A stretch of 64,000 bases of DNA, taken from NCBI GenBank assembly GCA_026014665.1, contig JAOZHX010000034.1:1-64000 (forward strand), read 5' to 3'. Both the position numbers and the translations under genes were made by a program. The notes below the pieces were generated by a model. The model worked only from the letters and a program-made list of their open reading frames with translations, made no database searches and had not been told where the DNA came from. Positions 25,444 through 34,119 of the stretch are shown in pieces; within the stretch, counting starts at the first letter, position 1; each line of letters begins with the position of its first letter. The DNA is from Candidatus Bathyarchaeota archaeon. GTDB lineage: Archaea > Thermoproteota > Bathyarchaeia > Bathyarchaeales > Bathycorpusculaceae.

Positions 25444-25451
25444 ACTGCGCT

Positions 25452-26057
25452 TCACTGCTTTTCTTTCTTTAATTCCCTATAAACATGAAGTGCTCTTTGT
25501 ATAACCGTCAAGTTTGAAACAACCGCCAAAACAATTATCCCATAATTTAGGGCTTCAAGCCACCAGAAAGCCACCATGGATGCAACGGCTAAAATCAACA
25601 TGCGCTCTGCACGTTCTGCAAACCCTACTGACTCCATTTTTACGCCTGCAGCCTCTGCTCTGGCTCGACTGTAACTTACAAGCACAGAGCCCGTTAAAGC
25701 CGCTAAGCCCCAGATAGGGTTGCATAAGCCAGCGATTATGATCCCTGTGTACACGACTGCATCAGCGTACCTATCAAGAACTGAATCAAAGAAGCCGCCG
25801 AAAACAGTCGTTTGCTCAAAGGTTCGAGCAACTATGCCGTCAAGAGTGTCACAGAATCCCGAGGTTAAAAGGAAAACAACAGCTAAAATGAGAAGCCAAG
25901 GCTGTTCAGTAGTTGTTAAGGCATAGGTGATTGCGGTGGCTAGGGCTAATGTAAAGCCAACTATGCTTATGCGGTTGGGCGTGAACCGTAATCTATGGGC
26001 GATTTTTGCTACGCCTGTTAATGTTTGCTGAATTTTTTGTTTAAGTTTGGTGAGCAC
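25452..26057 (-). CDS. CDP-alcohol phosphatidyltransferase
   Basis: 201 aa with about five to six membrane helices. The full family motif D-G-x2-A-R-x8-G-x3-D-x3-D is present: DGIVARTFEQTTVFGG, then FFDSVLDRYAD. In archaea such enzymes couple CDP-archaeol to inositol phosphate, serine or glycerol phosphate; the archaetidylinositol-phosphate synthase branch is the most likely by size. GTG start 26057. Convergent with S26e, eight bases apart. Confidence 0.88.
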   Translation of the reverse strand: MLTKLKQKIQQTLTGVAKIAHRLRFTPNRISIVGFTLALATAITYALTTTEQPWLLILAVVFLLTSGFCDTLDGIVARTFEQTTVFGGFFDSVLDRYADAVVYTGIIIAGLCNPIWGLAALTGSVLVSYSRARAEAAGVKMESVGFAERAERMLILAVASMVAFWWLEALNYGIIVLAVVSNLTVIQRALHVYRELKKEKQ

Positions 26058-26174
26058 GGGGATTCTGCCATTTGGAATGTTAAGGGAATTACGGGTTGGC
26101 TGTAGAAAAGGCTTTCTTAGCCATCTGTTTATCGGGCCTATTTTTAAGATGCTTTTTGGTCAATTTTTCAATGA

Positions 26175-26184
26175 ACTTATAAGG
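26175..26184 (+). promoter_or_regulatory. Probable TATA box of alba
   Basis: ACTTATAAGG would place transcription start near 26204, at the left edge of the inverted repeat described next. A second candidate, TCTTATATTT at 26191-26200, would place the start inside it. Confidence 0.45.
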
Positions 26185-26205
26185 AGGTATTCTTATATTT
26201 TGGCA

Positions 26206-26247
26206 GTAACGTTCTGACGCTCAACAGAGCGTAAACAGCAACGTTAC
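26206..26247 (+). promoter_or_regulatory. Nested inverted repeat before alba
   Basis: Outer arms GTAACGTT (26206-26213) and AACGTTAC (26240-26247) are perfect complements. Inside them ACGCTC and GAGCGT pair across AACA. The result is a stable two-tier hairpin at or just after the transcription start of the alba gene, 27 bases before ATG 26275. It could be a 5'-end RNA structure or a protein-binding operator; autoregulation by Alba is a guess. Confidence 0.7.
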
Positions 26248-26274
26248 ACAAGCAACACAAAGGAGTAAAATAGT

Positions 26275-26565
26275 ATGACCGAAAACGCAGATGTTATCTT
26301 CGTCGGAAACAAACCCCCAATGAGCTATGTTCTGGCCATCATAACAAGCCTCTCCTCAGGCAAACTAAACGAAATAACCCTCAAAGCCAGAGGCCAAGCC
26401 ATAACCACCGCTGTCGACGTAGCTGAGATCGCAAGAAACCGCTTCATAAAAGACCTCAAAGTCAGCAAAATCGCAATCGGCACAGCCGAGATGCCACCTC
26501 GAGAGGGAGAGAACAAGTCCAGAATGGTTTCCACGATGGAGATAACGCTGAGCAAGAAAGCATAG
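26275..26565 (+). CDS. alba: Chromatin protein Alba
   Basis: 96 aa. NADVIFVGNKPPMSYVLAII contains the DNA-contacting lysine region and the dimer interface; ITLKARGQAITTAVDVAEIA and IAIGTAEM follow the family pattern. Alba coats DNA and RNA and is regulated by lysine acetylation in some lineages. AAAGGAG lies eight bases before ATG. The leader holds a strong inverted repeat (26206-26247). Monocistronic. Confidence 0.95.
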   Translation: MTENADVIFVGNKPPMSYVLAIITSLSSGKLNEITLKARGQAITTAVDVAEIARNRFIKDLKVSKIAIGTAEMPPREGENKSRMVSTMEITLSKKA

Positions 26566-26723
26566 GCAGACAACATCGTAAAAAACCAACCAATCTTTTC
26601 CTTTTCCATTTTTTAAAATATGTCTTGAAGTCTTTTTGTGTATGTCTAAAATGGCTAACTCGTACGAATGAGTTTAAATAGTAAGATTAGTCGTGTGCCT
26701 CTCGAAAATCGAAGGCGTACCAA

Positions 26724-28022
26724 TTGGCTATCGATGCTGTGCTGACTGCTACAGTGACCATATGTATTCTAGTGTTCTCAGCGAAGGTTCTGGGTGAAGT
26801 CTTTGCTTGGAGAAAGATACCCTCAGTCCTCGGTGAACTGCTTGCTGGGATGTTGCTGGGTCCTGCCGCGTTCGGTTCGTTTATAGCTATAAACGGTACA
26901 CCCTTAATCCAGATAAACAACGATATCGTCCGAGCGTTCGGTGAGATAGGCGGCATCCTTATCCTGTTCGTTGCAGGTTTGGAGATGACGTTTAAGGATT
27001 TCCGTAAGGTTGGCCTAGCAGGCTTTGTCATCGGGGCAGTCGGTGTTATCGTTCCTTTCGTAATGGGTTATGGCGTTTCGCTTGCCCTTGGATACAGCAC
27101 GATAGCAAGCTTGGTGGTTGGAGCAGCACTTGTGGCAACTAGCATTTCCATAACTGCGCTGGTACTGCAGGAGCTCAACAGGACCAGGACTGAAGAATCA
27201 AAAATGATGATCAGCGCCGCCGTGGTTGATGATGTACTCGGGTTGGCGATTCTCGGTGTCATAGTTACATTCATTTCTACCTCAACACCCATCACTCCGA
27301 TAAGCGTCATGCTTGTGATTTCCACATCCCTTGCGTTATGGCTTGCCATGACAGTGTTTGCGGCACTTGTCGTGCCCCGAATAATAAATTGGACATCGAA
27401 GGGTTCCGAAGCAACGGTTGAAGCAGCAGCCACAGCATCCTGTTTTGGCGCCTCAGCACTCGCCGCTTACTTGGGGCTTTCGCCCATCGTTGGAGCCTTC
27501 GCTGCGGGCATGGCCATTGCCAGTTCTAACACGATTGAGAAAATTCGCGATTATACAAAGAAGATCAGCGTTATTTTCTCTCCTGTGTTTTTCGCGTTGG
27601 CTGGTGCACAGTTTGATATTCGCAGTTTCATCACAACTGACTGGTTCTTCTATGTTTTCTTCATAGCCCTAGTTATAGTAGCAGTCACTAGTAAGATGAT
27701 TGGATGTGGGTTACCAGCAGCCTACTTTCTCAAGGACCGCGCGAAGGGCAACAAAGTAGGCATCGGCATGACGTCTCGAGGTGAAGTCGGTCTCATAGTG
27801 GCAGGAGTAGCCATCACAGCAGGCGCCATTTCACAGAGCACCTACGCAGCAATCTTGGGCATGATTATGATAACAACCCTCATTGCACCGCTACTTCTAC
27901 GAAGAGCTTACGATAATGAACCCATTGAAGAGCACGTACCTACTGACGAAGCAGATGCACCCGACTACATACCAACGTACCCCTTAAACCCCTCTGGCTC
28001 CGACAAAGATTCAGCAAGCTAA
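26724..28022 (+). CDS. Kef-type cation/proton antiporter (CPA2)
   Basis: 432 aa with about twelve membrane helices. Landmarks are PSVLGELLAGMLLGPAAFG near the N-terminus, LILFVAGLEMTFKDF, and the ion-site helix VVDDVLGLAILGVIV, whose paired Asp matches the CPA2 proton/ion site. There is no C-terminal RCK/TrkA domain; the tail is short and acidic, so regulation by nucleotide is unlikely. TTG start 26724. A TTTAAATA TATA box is at about 26672-26679. It exchanges Na+ or K+ for protons. Confidence 0.9.
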   Translation: MAIDAVLTATVTICILVFSAKVLGEVFAWRKIPSVLGELLAGMLLGPAAFGSFIAINGTPLIQINNDIVRAFGEIGGILILFVAGLEMTFKDFRKVGLAGFVIGAVGVIVPFVMGYGVSLALGYSTIASLVVGAALVATSISITALVLQELNRTRTEESKMMISAAVVDDVLGLAILGVIVTFISTSTPITPISVMLVISTSLALWLAMTVFAALVVPRIINWTSKGSEATVEAAATASCFGASALAAYLGLSPIVGAFAAGMAIASSNTIEKIRDYTKKISVIFSPVFFALAGAQFDIRSFITTDWFFYVFFIALVIVAVTSKMIGCGLPAAYFLKDRAKGNKVGIGMTSRGEVGLIVAGVAITAGAISQSTYAAILGMIMITTLIAPLLLRRAYDNEPIEEHVPTDEADAPDYIPTYPLNPSGSDKDSAS

Positions 28023-28428
28023 ATTCGCACATTCAGAATACTCCAAATACAACCAACAGGTAACATGAAAGAAGAATCTATCCATAACTCAAGAATTTTC
28101 TGATTGCTGTTTCTCCTTTAGAGTGCAGCCTCAACCAACCTGTCACATGAGGCAGACGCAGAAGCATAACAAAGTAACCTTTAAGTCCGCTGAAAAAAGA
28201 TGCGTAAGGACTGACGTATCCTTCCTCTAAACTAGAAGAACAAAAAACAATGGATTACTGTATAAAAAGTGGGAGGGGGGTCCAGAATAAAAGCAACAGA
28301 CATTTTATCCTGATTAATTTTTAGGAACCAAAGCAATCGTCAACGGAATCGACGGTTGAACCGTTGTTTGCATCGTAAGGTTAAATAGCTCATTTGGTCA
28401 GTTACACATTTACCCCTGTGTGACCCCA
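28023..28428. promoter_or_regulatory. serS upstream region with competing inverted repeats
   Basis: 406 bp without a gene. ACGGTT-G-AACCGT (28352-28364) is a perfect palindrome, and CAACGG (28341-28346) also pairs with CCGTTG (28361-28366), so two exclusive hairpins are possible. They sit just upstream of TATA TTAAATAG (28381-28388), so binding of a regulator to DNA is more likely than RNA attenuation. Nothing else is seen. Confidence 0.45.
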
Positions 28429-29718
28429 ATGTTAGATATCAAGCTTATTCGGGAACAACCAGAACTTGTAAAAGCTAATTTGGCTAAACGCGGCAGCCCA
28501 GAATGTTTAACGATGCTCGATGACCTGATTGCTGTCGACAAGGAATGGCGGCTAAACCTAACCAAACTCAACGAGTTACGTCATGATCGAAAAACAGTGA
28601 CTATAGAAATTGCCAAACTTAAAAAATCAGGCAAAGAAGCTGACAGCGAAGTTTCAAGGGCACAAGACATCGACCAAAAAATTACTCTTTTGGAGAAACA
28701 GGTTGCCGAACAGGAGCAGAAGGTACGCGATTACCTCATGCGTTTGCCAAACCTGCTTGACGAATCGGTACCGCTTGGCAAAGACTCAAATGACAACGTG
28801 CAGGTAAAAACCTGGGGAAAAATCCCGCAGTTTTCTTTTCCGATAAAAAACCACATCGACTTGGCACTTAGCCTTGATCAAATCGACATGGAACGCGCTG
28901 GGAAAGTCTCAGGCGCAAGGTTCTTCTACCTTAAGAACGAGGTCGCTATGCTCGACATGGCATTGATGAGCTTTGCCATCGAGACCCTCACGGGTAAGGG
29001 GTACACTCCGATTCTGCCTCCATACTTGATGAAGCGTGAAGCATACGAAGGCGTGACTGCATTGGCTGACTTTGCTGACGTCCTCTACAAAGCTGAAAAC
29101 GAAGACCTGTATTTAATCGCAACCTCAGAGCACCCAATGGCAGCAATGTTCATGAATGAAACTCTTAAAGAACAGGACATGCCCATAAAACTCGCGGGGA
29201 TAAGCACTTGTTTTCGAAAGGAAGCAGGCGCACATGGAAAAGACACGCGAGGTATATTCCGCACTCACCAATTCAACAAAATCGAGCAGTTCATCTTCTG
29301 CAGGCCCGAAGATTCTGCAAGACTTCACGAAGAACTCCTTCAAAACGCTGAAGAACTTCTGCAGAAAATCGGTTTACCGTATCGCGTTGTAAACGTTTGC
29401 ACAGGAGATATTGGTACAGTGGCAGCTAAAAAATATGATATTGAAGCGTGGATGCCGGCGCAGAATGGTTACCGTGAAGTGGTTTCATGCAGCAACTGCA
29501 CCGACTACCAAGGCAGGCGCTTGGGCATCAAGTACCGAGAAAAAGAGGGTGCTCCTCCCAAAGGTGTCGTGCACACCCTTAACTCAACGGCCATTGCAAC
29601 AGGCAGGACAATCGTAGCTATACTTGAGAATAACCAAAATGCAGATGGAACGATTAATATTCCTCAAGCGCTGAGAAAATACATGGGCAACAGAGAAAAA
29701 ATAATTAGGAAACGGTAA
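28429..29718 (+). CDS. serS: Seryl-tRNA synthetase
   Basis: 429 aa from ATG 28429. The N-terminal long coiled-coil arm (about residues 25-100) binds the tRNA variable arm. Class II motif 2 is in STCFRKEAGAHGKDTRGIFR (about 255-275) and motif 3 near the C-terminus (GRTIVAILEN). It is the common bacterial/eukaryotic-type SerRS, not the rare methanogen type. An in-frame GTG at 28420 is the alternative start. Confidence 0.95.
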   Translation: MLDIKLIREQPELVKANLAKRGSPECLTMLDDLIAVDKEWRLNLTKLNELRHDRKTVTIEIAKLKKSGKEADSEVSRAQDIDQKITLLEKQVAEQEQKVRDYLMRLPNLLDESVPLGKDSNDNVQVKTWGKIPQFSFPIKNHIDLALSLDQIDMERAGKVSGARFFYLKNEVAMLDMALMSFAIETLTGKGYTPILPPYLMKREAYEGVTALADFADVLYKAENEDLYLIATSEHPMAAMFMNETLKEQDMPIKLAGISTCFRKEAGAHGKDTRGIFRTHQFNKIEQFIFCRPEDSARLHEELLQNAEELLQKIGLPYRVVNVCTGDIGTVAAKKYDIEAWMPAQNGYREVVSCSNCTDYQGRRLGIKYREKEGAPPKGVVHTLNSTAIATGRTIVAILENNQNADGTINIPQALRKYMGNREKIIRKR

Positions 29719-29767
29719 AGCTTTTAATATTGCTTTGAGAATGTTGTGAAGGCTTGGAGAAATAAGC

Positions 29768-30391
29768 TTGTCGACAAAACCAGCAAAAACAGCAAAGCAC
29801 ATTCGCGATAAATGGCGCGGAAAATCCTGGTACATGGTTATCGCGCCATCCTTCTTTGGCAACATTGAGTTAGGTTCCATCCCTGCGCAAGAAGAAAAAA
29901 TGTTGATTGGCAGAGTGGTTGAAGCCACACTCTTCGACATAACAGGCGATTTTTCCCATCACTACCTAAAAATGTTCTTCCAGATAAACAGTGTAGAAGG
30001 CAAAACTGCTAAAACCATCTTTAAGGGACATGAGTACTCACGCGACTACCTGAGAAGCCTCGTACGCAGAAGAACCACCAAAGTTGATGGATTATTTAAT
30101 TTAGTCACAAAAGACGGTTACAAGCTCCGCATAGCCGTTTCAGCGCTTACGCTGTCACGCATAAAAACCTCGCAAGAGAAGATTATCCGTGAAATGATGG
30201 AGAAAACCATCAAAGAAAAAGCCGCAGCCCTAACACTCGACCAATTCGTTCAGGAAATGGTTCTGGGCAAAATTGCATCCGACATATACAACCAAGCAAA
30301 ACTCGTTGCGCCCTTAAGACACGTAGGCATCCGCAAATCCAAACTCATCTCTGCTCCCCTACAACAAGCACCGATTGCAGCCACCGCTTAG
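29768..30391 (+). CDS. rps3ae: Small-subunit ribosomal protein S3Ae
   Basis: 207 aa. KHIRDKWRGKSWYMVIAPSF, EATLFDITGDFSHHYLKMFF and RIKTSQEKIIREMMEKTI are typical of S3Ae, an rRNA-binding protein of archaea and eukaryotes. TTG 29768 has GGAG eight bases upstream. It follows serS by about 50 bases on the same strand. Confidence 0.95.
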   Translation: MSTKPAKTAKHIRDKWRGKSWYMVIAPSFFGNIELGSIPAQEEKMLIGRVVEATLFDITGDFSHHYLKMFFQINSVEGKTAKTIFKGHEYSRDYLRSLVRRRTTKVDGLFNLVTKDGYKLRIAVSALTLSRIKTSQEKIIREMMEKTIKEKAAALTLDQFVQEMVLGKIASDIYNQAKLVAPLRHVGIRKSKLISAPLQQAPIAATA

Positions 30392-30465
30392 GTAACCTTT
30401 CTGCTTTTCAGTGCAAAAAGTTTTAGACAGAGCACTCTTCTTTTTTAATCGGGAGAGCGCAAGTT

Positions 30466-30933
30466 TTGATGATTAACGCAGGTGTTCATGCGAAAGGCAC
30501 CTTCACCCTTCAAGATGCCATCAACAACATCAGGAAGGACCCAAACTATCCTAAAGCAGGTGCCATAGCAACCTTTATTGGCGTAGTAAGAGGCGAAACC
30601 TTAGAAAACGAGCGAGTAGAGAAGCTCACTATAGAGGCTTATGAGGAAAAAGCCAACGAAGTCCTCAATCAAATATGCAATGATTTAATGCATAAGCAGG
30701 GCATCATCAACGTACAGATCCATCATCTGCTGGGTGAATTCATGGTTGGCGATGACTTGGTTTATGTTGTGGTTGCCGGTAGCCACCGACAGGATGTTTT
30801 TCCAGTGTTGCAGGAAGCGGTTGAGCGATATAAAAGTGAAGTGCCTGTCTTCAAGAAGGAACATATCAAAACAGAAACGGGCTCCTCCTTGCAGTATTGG
30901 GTTTCAGAAAAAGAACATCGCCACGACCATTAA
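30466..30933 (+). CDS. moaE: Molybdopterin synthase catalytic subunit MoaE
   Basis: 155 aa. ATFIGVVRG, VQIHHLLGEFMVGDD, and the active-site stretch VPVFKKEHIKTETGSSLQYW with its catalytic Lys are diagnostic. It inserts the dithiolene sulfurs into precursor Z. No MoaD is adjacent. It is followed 15 bases later by cofD, so two cofactor genes share a transcript. Start TTG 30466 or ATG 30469. Confidence 0.92.
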   Translation: MMINAGVHAKGTFTLQDAINNIRKDPNYPKAGAIATFIGVVRGETLENERVEKLTIEAYEEKANEVLNQICNDLMHKQGIINVQIHHLLGEFMVGDDLVYVVVAGSHRQDVFPVLQEAVERYKSEVPVFKKEHIKTETGSSLQYWVSEKEHRHDH

Positions 30934-30948
30934 GGAGATGACCGTGGT

Positions 30949-31869
30949 TTGATAACTGCTTTAGCAGGCGGAGTTGGCGCTGCTCGGCTCCTAACCGGCA
31001 TGCTCAGACTCGTAAAGCAAGAGGAGCTTTCTGTTGTTGTTAACACAGGGGATGACATTGAACTGTTTGGTTTACACATCTCGCCTGACCTTGACATCGT
31101 TGCTTACACGTTAGCGGGCATTGTGGATGAAAAGAAGGGCTGGGGAATCAAAGGTGACAGTTTCCACTGCCTCGATATGTTCAGAAAATATGGGCAAGAC
31201 ACGTGGTTTTCTTTGGGCGATAAGGATTTAGCGACGCATATCTACCGGACTCACCGTTTAAGGCAGGGCAAAACTCTCACAGAGGTGACCCGTGAAATAT
31301 GCACATCGCTAGGGCTCAAGGTTAACGTTTTGCCGATGACTGATGATAGGTTTGAAACGCACGTTAGATTGAGAGAGGGTTCAGTGCATTTCGAGGAATA
31401 TTTCGTTAAGAGGCAATGTCAAGGTAATGTTTTAGGCGTCGAATTCGTCGGTTCAGCCACTGCGAAACCTTCACCAGAAGTCATGGACGCTATTTTGGAT
31501 GCGGAAGTGGTTGTTGTTTGCCCAAGCAATCCCATCGTGAGCATCGGCACAATACTCTCCGTGGCTGGAGTCAGGGATGCTTTGAGGCGTGCAAACGCAC
31601 GTGTGGTTGCAGTAAGCCCCATCGTTGCAGGTTTGCCTATTAAGGGTCCAGCGGATAAACTGATGCGTGGGTTGGGCTTGGAGGTTTCTGCCTTTGGAGT
31701 TGCTAAATTGTACTCTGATTTCCTTGATGTATTTGTGATTGATACCCTGGATGCCTCTGAAAAGGAACGAATTGAGAAACTGGGAATAAAAGTGAAAGTA
31801 ACCAACACTTTCATGAGAACGTTAAAGGATAAGGTTGCTTTGGCAAAAGCTGTTCTATCAGAACAATAA
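30949..31869 (+). CDS. cofD: 2-phospho-L-lactate transferase CofD (coenzyme F420 synthesis)
   Basis: 306 aa. ITALAGGVGAARLLTGML at the N-terminus, VNTGDDIELFGLHISPDLD, GWGIKGDSFHC and the CPSNPIVSIGTIL loop match CofD. It transfers the phospholactyl group to Fo to make F420-0. Its presence shows the organism makes F420, which supports reading the FrhB domain at 57.9 kb as F420-active. TTG 30949 has GGAG upstream. Confidence 0.95.
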   Translation: MITALAGGVGAARLLTGMLRLVKQEELSVVVNTGDDIELFGLHISPDLDIVAYTLAGIVDEKKGWGIKGDSFHCLDMFRKYGQDTWFSLGDKDLATHIYRTHRLRQGKTLTEVTREICTSLGLKVNVLPMTDDRFETHVRLREGSVHFEEYFVKRQCQGNVLGVEFVGSATAKPSPEVMDAILDAEVVVVCPSNPIVSIGTILSVAGVRDALRRANARVVAVSPIVAGLPIKGPADKLMRGLGLEVSAFGVAKLYSDFLDVFVIDTLDASEKERIEKLGIKVKVTNTFMRTLKDKVALAKAVLSEQ

Positions 31870-32234
31870 ATCTTCAATATAGCATAAATTGTTCTCTATA
31901 GATTATTGGGACATTCTAAATAGAGCACGATGCATATGCTTAGTCGAGAATACCATGCGAATAAAAAAGAAGAAAAAATTCCCAGCTAAAGTTCAAACAT
32001 CTTGGTATTTCAAGCATGTTTGATGGTTTGAGGGGCAAACCGATGAAGAAAAAATTAGCGATTAGAAAGCAAGCGAAGGCGAAGGATGCTGATCTTTTAG
32101 ATTGGCTCTTGGCGATTGATGTTTGCTTGAAATGAGAAAACAGAAGAACGCCTGAGGATTAACAGTGAAAGCCATATTAAGACAAGGGTTATATCTGCAA
32201 GTTAGAATTAATGCTATAACAACCGGAGTTGGTG
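31870..32234. other. Gap between cofD and the PhoU-like gene, small ORFs
   Basis: Contains the 30-aa ORF at 32043 (listed separately). It also has a 33-codon frame from GTG 32165 with TGAGGA six bases upstream (MKAILRQGLYLQVRINAITT...), which runs into the start of the next gene. A basic 22-codon frame begins at 31955 without a ribosome-binding site. No structured RNA is evident. Confidence 0.35.
32043..32135 (+). CDS. Possible 30-aa peptide with strong ribosome-binding site
   Basis: ATG 32043 to TGA 32135 encodes a peptide with a basic N-terminal half (KKKLAIRKQAKAKDADL) and a hydrophobic C-terminal half (LDWLLAIDVCLK), so it is amphipathic. GAGGGG lies seven bases before the ATG, an optimal distance. 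No homolog known to me. It lies upstream of the PhoU-like gene in the same direction and could be a leader or a small membrane-associated peptide. Confidence 0.4.
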   Translation: MKKKLAIRKQAKAKDADLLDWLLAIDVCLK

Positions 32235-32906
32235 TTGGTGGAGAAAAAAAGTTACGATTGGTTTGAGCAACGCCGAAAAACAAGAGGCTTAGAATTAGCT
32301 CATGATCAAATAACCAAAGCCTTTGATACAGTTACTTGGCTGCATAAGGCAACCAAAAGCTTTGCCGACAGGAACATGAAGGAATCTAAAAAATTCATCG
32401 ATAACCTCTACAAAGCAGAAGAAGAGGTTGACGTCCTTCGCACAGACGTATTCATGGAACTGTCTAAGGGAGCTGCACTTGTCGCTGATTACCGCGAAGA
32501 CCTTTTGCACCTTGTTAAACGGTTGGATACGCTTGCAGATCACACCAAAGATGCCGCTCGGTGTCTTGAAATGCTTGCTGAAGCCGAAATTCCAGATGAA
32601 CTTTCCAAAAAAACTGTTTATATGACGTCTAAGCTCGTTGAAACTGCCCAAACGCTCAGAAGCAGCATTGAAAAAATTTCCTCGAACCCCGCTGAAGCCA
32701 TAAAAGAGGCTAAAGCAGTCGGTGACATCGAGCATGAAATTGATAATGAATATCTAAAAACGAAAAGCTTATTCGTCAAGTACGGTGCACAAGTGAACTG
32801 CGGCGCTATGGTGATTTTTGATGATTTAATCGAATTCATCGAGCAAGCCGCTGACATGTGCGCTGACACAGCAGACTACATCATAGTCTTATCAAGCAGA
32901 GAATAA
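32235..32906 (+). CDS. PhoU-like DUF47 family protein
   Basis: 223 aa, all helical: LELAHDQITKAFDTVTWLHK, KAEEEVDVLRTDVFMELSKG, then DTLADHTKDAARCLEML and FDDLIEFIEQAADMCADTAD. These are the metal-binding E/D-rich helices of DUF47 (PhoU-related) proteins, which usually sit beside Pit phosphate transporters. No transporter is next to it here. TTG 32235 is preferred because GGAG (32225-32228) lies six bases upstream; TTG 32229 would be adjacent to it. Confidence 0.85.
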   Translation: MVEKKSYDWFEQRRKTRGLELAHDQITKAFDTVTWLHKATKSFADRNMKESKKFIDNLYKAEEEVDVLRTDVFMELSKGAALVADYREDLLHLVKRLDTLADHTKDAARCLEMLAEAEIPDELSKKTVYMTSKLVETAQTLRSSIEKISSNPAEAIKEAKAVGDIEHEIDNEYLKTKSLFVKYGAQVNCGAMVIFDDLIEFIEQAADMCADTADYIIVLSSRE

Positions 32907-33011
32907 CCAACCAATATTTTCTTTCTTTTCATCACAACGCAGCAAAACGCAATCTGTTACACAGACCATCGAGGATTGTGTGTGAGAGAATAGGTGTAGC
33001 CAAGTTTATAA

Positions 33012-33407
33012 TTAGTGTAAGCCGCCTTCCCTAAAATAATAATTTTCTTCCTTTTTTGGGCCAAAGCATCGCACACCACCACCTTTAAGCTGACATCGCA
33101 GTTCATCAGCGTACTCTTTGGTAATTTCGCCTCTCTTTTGCAGGTAAGCGATGATTTCTTCAGCTTGCGCTTCGGTGTCACATCGACGTAGAAAATCGAT
33201 GGCTTGAGGGTTGAAATGGCGCAGCTTATCCGGAGTCTTGGCGCTCGATGAAAGCTCTTCTTCGCGCACACATTCTTCGTAAGCTTCCTCTTCCGCTGCC
33301 AACGCATCCTTTCGCACTGCATCTATAGAAATTTTGTTTTCTCCTTCTTCAAGCTCACGGTAGAGGTTCGGGAACATCTTCTTTAAGGACTTCTTATCTA
33401 TCGCCAT
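33012..33407 (-). CDS. DUF2095-like archaeal protein, 131 aa
   Basis: N-terminal MAIDKKSLKKMFPNLYRELE is the likely DUF2095 signature. The middle is acidic and helical, and a winged-helix-like tail (CDTEAQAEEIIAYLQKRGEI) ends with a CQLKGGGVRCFGPKK segment holding two Cys. Function unknown. It converges with the PhoU-like gene and precedes the nucleotidyltransferase on the opposite side. Confidence 0.65.
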   Translation of the reverse strand: MAIDKKSLKKMFPNLYRELEEGENKISIDAVRKDALAAEEEAYEECVREEELSSSAKTPDKLRHFNPQAIDFLRRCDTEAQAEEIIAYLQKRGEITKEYADELRCQLKGGGVRCFGPKKEENYYFREGGLH

Positions 33408-33477
33408 TATTCATCAAATTAAAAATTATAGTTGAGGTTAATCAGCCTTTTTGACAAAAACAAATGTTTTGCCTGAG

Positions 33478-34119
33478 CTACATCGGAAGGAATTGCTTGG
33501 TTGGATCACATTTCAAAGTCTTTTCTAGTTCTTTTAAGGTTAGACCCTTAATTTCGTCGCCAAAAGTTTCACATTTCCTTTTCTTTGTTGCCTCTTCACG
33601 ATTGCGAACCACTATTTCAAGCCCATGCTTAGTAGGGGTGAGTGCATAAATGTGAAAAGACGTAGAAGTGATTCCCCGCTTGTTGACCGTTGCCCATGCT
33701 GTTTTAGAGATTTTTATGCTCCCTGCTTTGAGAACTTCTAAAACTTGTTCAGGCTTATCTGAATAAACAGCTATGTCTATGTCGCTTTCCAACTTGATAG
33801 TGCCTCGCCAGACACTGCCAATCAACACAGGGCAAAACCCGCAGAGAAGCCTCATGACTTCGAATGCTTCTTGACGCATCTTAATTAAGTGGTCCCTTCG
33901 TTTTGCACCTTCCTGTTCCTCTGCGACTTGATTTAGTTCCAAGGCGACCTCACGGTTGGATGGCAAAAAATGGGTGCCCAAAGTAGCGGCAGCACGAATT
34001 TTTGCTTGTTTGTATTCTTTTTCTGCGCCAAAATAAAGCAGGGTTGCAGCCTCACGTGCCACTCGACGTTTTAAATCAGAATCAGCAGTCAATGCTTCAC
34101 CGTTTAACGATTGTTTCAT
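33478..34119 (-). CDS. Polymerase-beta-like nucleotidyltransferase
   Basis: 213 aa. VLIGSVWRGTIKLESDIDIA holds the GS-x-x11-D-x-D motif of this superfamily (about residues 98-117), preceded by a helical domain. The C-terminal part is beta-rich. Its start lies 23 bases inside the end of the GT4 gene, so the two are translationally coupled. Such proteins modify RNA, proteins or small molecules; the substrate is unknown. A sugar or glycan role is suggested only by the neighbour. Confidence 0.8.
   Translation of the reverse strand: MKQSLNGEALTADSDLKRRVAREAATLLYFGAEKEYKQAKIRAAATLGTHFLPSNREVALELNQVAEEQEGAKRRDHLIKMRQEAFEVMRLLCGFCPVLIGSVWRGTIKLESDIDIAVYSDKPEQVLEVLKAGSIKISKTAWATVNKRGITSTSFHIYALTPTKHGLEIVVRNREEATKKRKCETFGDEIKGLTLKELEKTLKCDPTKQFLPM

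Noticed and set aside
31955-32023. Basic 22-codon peptide, considered as L41e
   Set aside because: Composition and length differ from L41e, and there is no ribosome-binding site.
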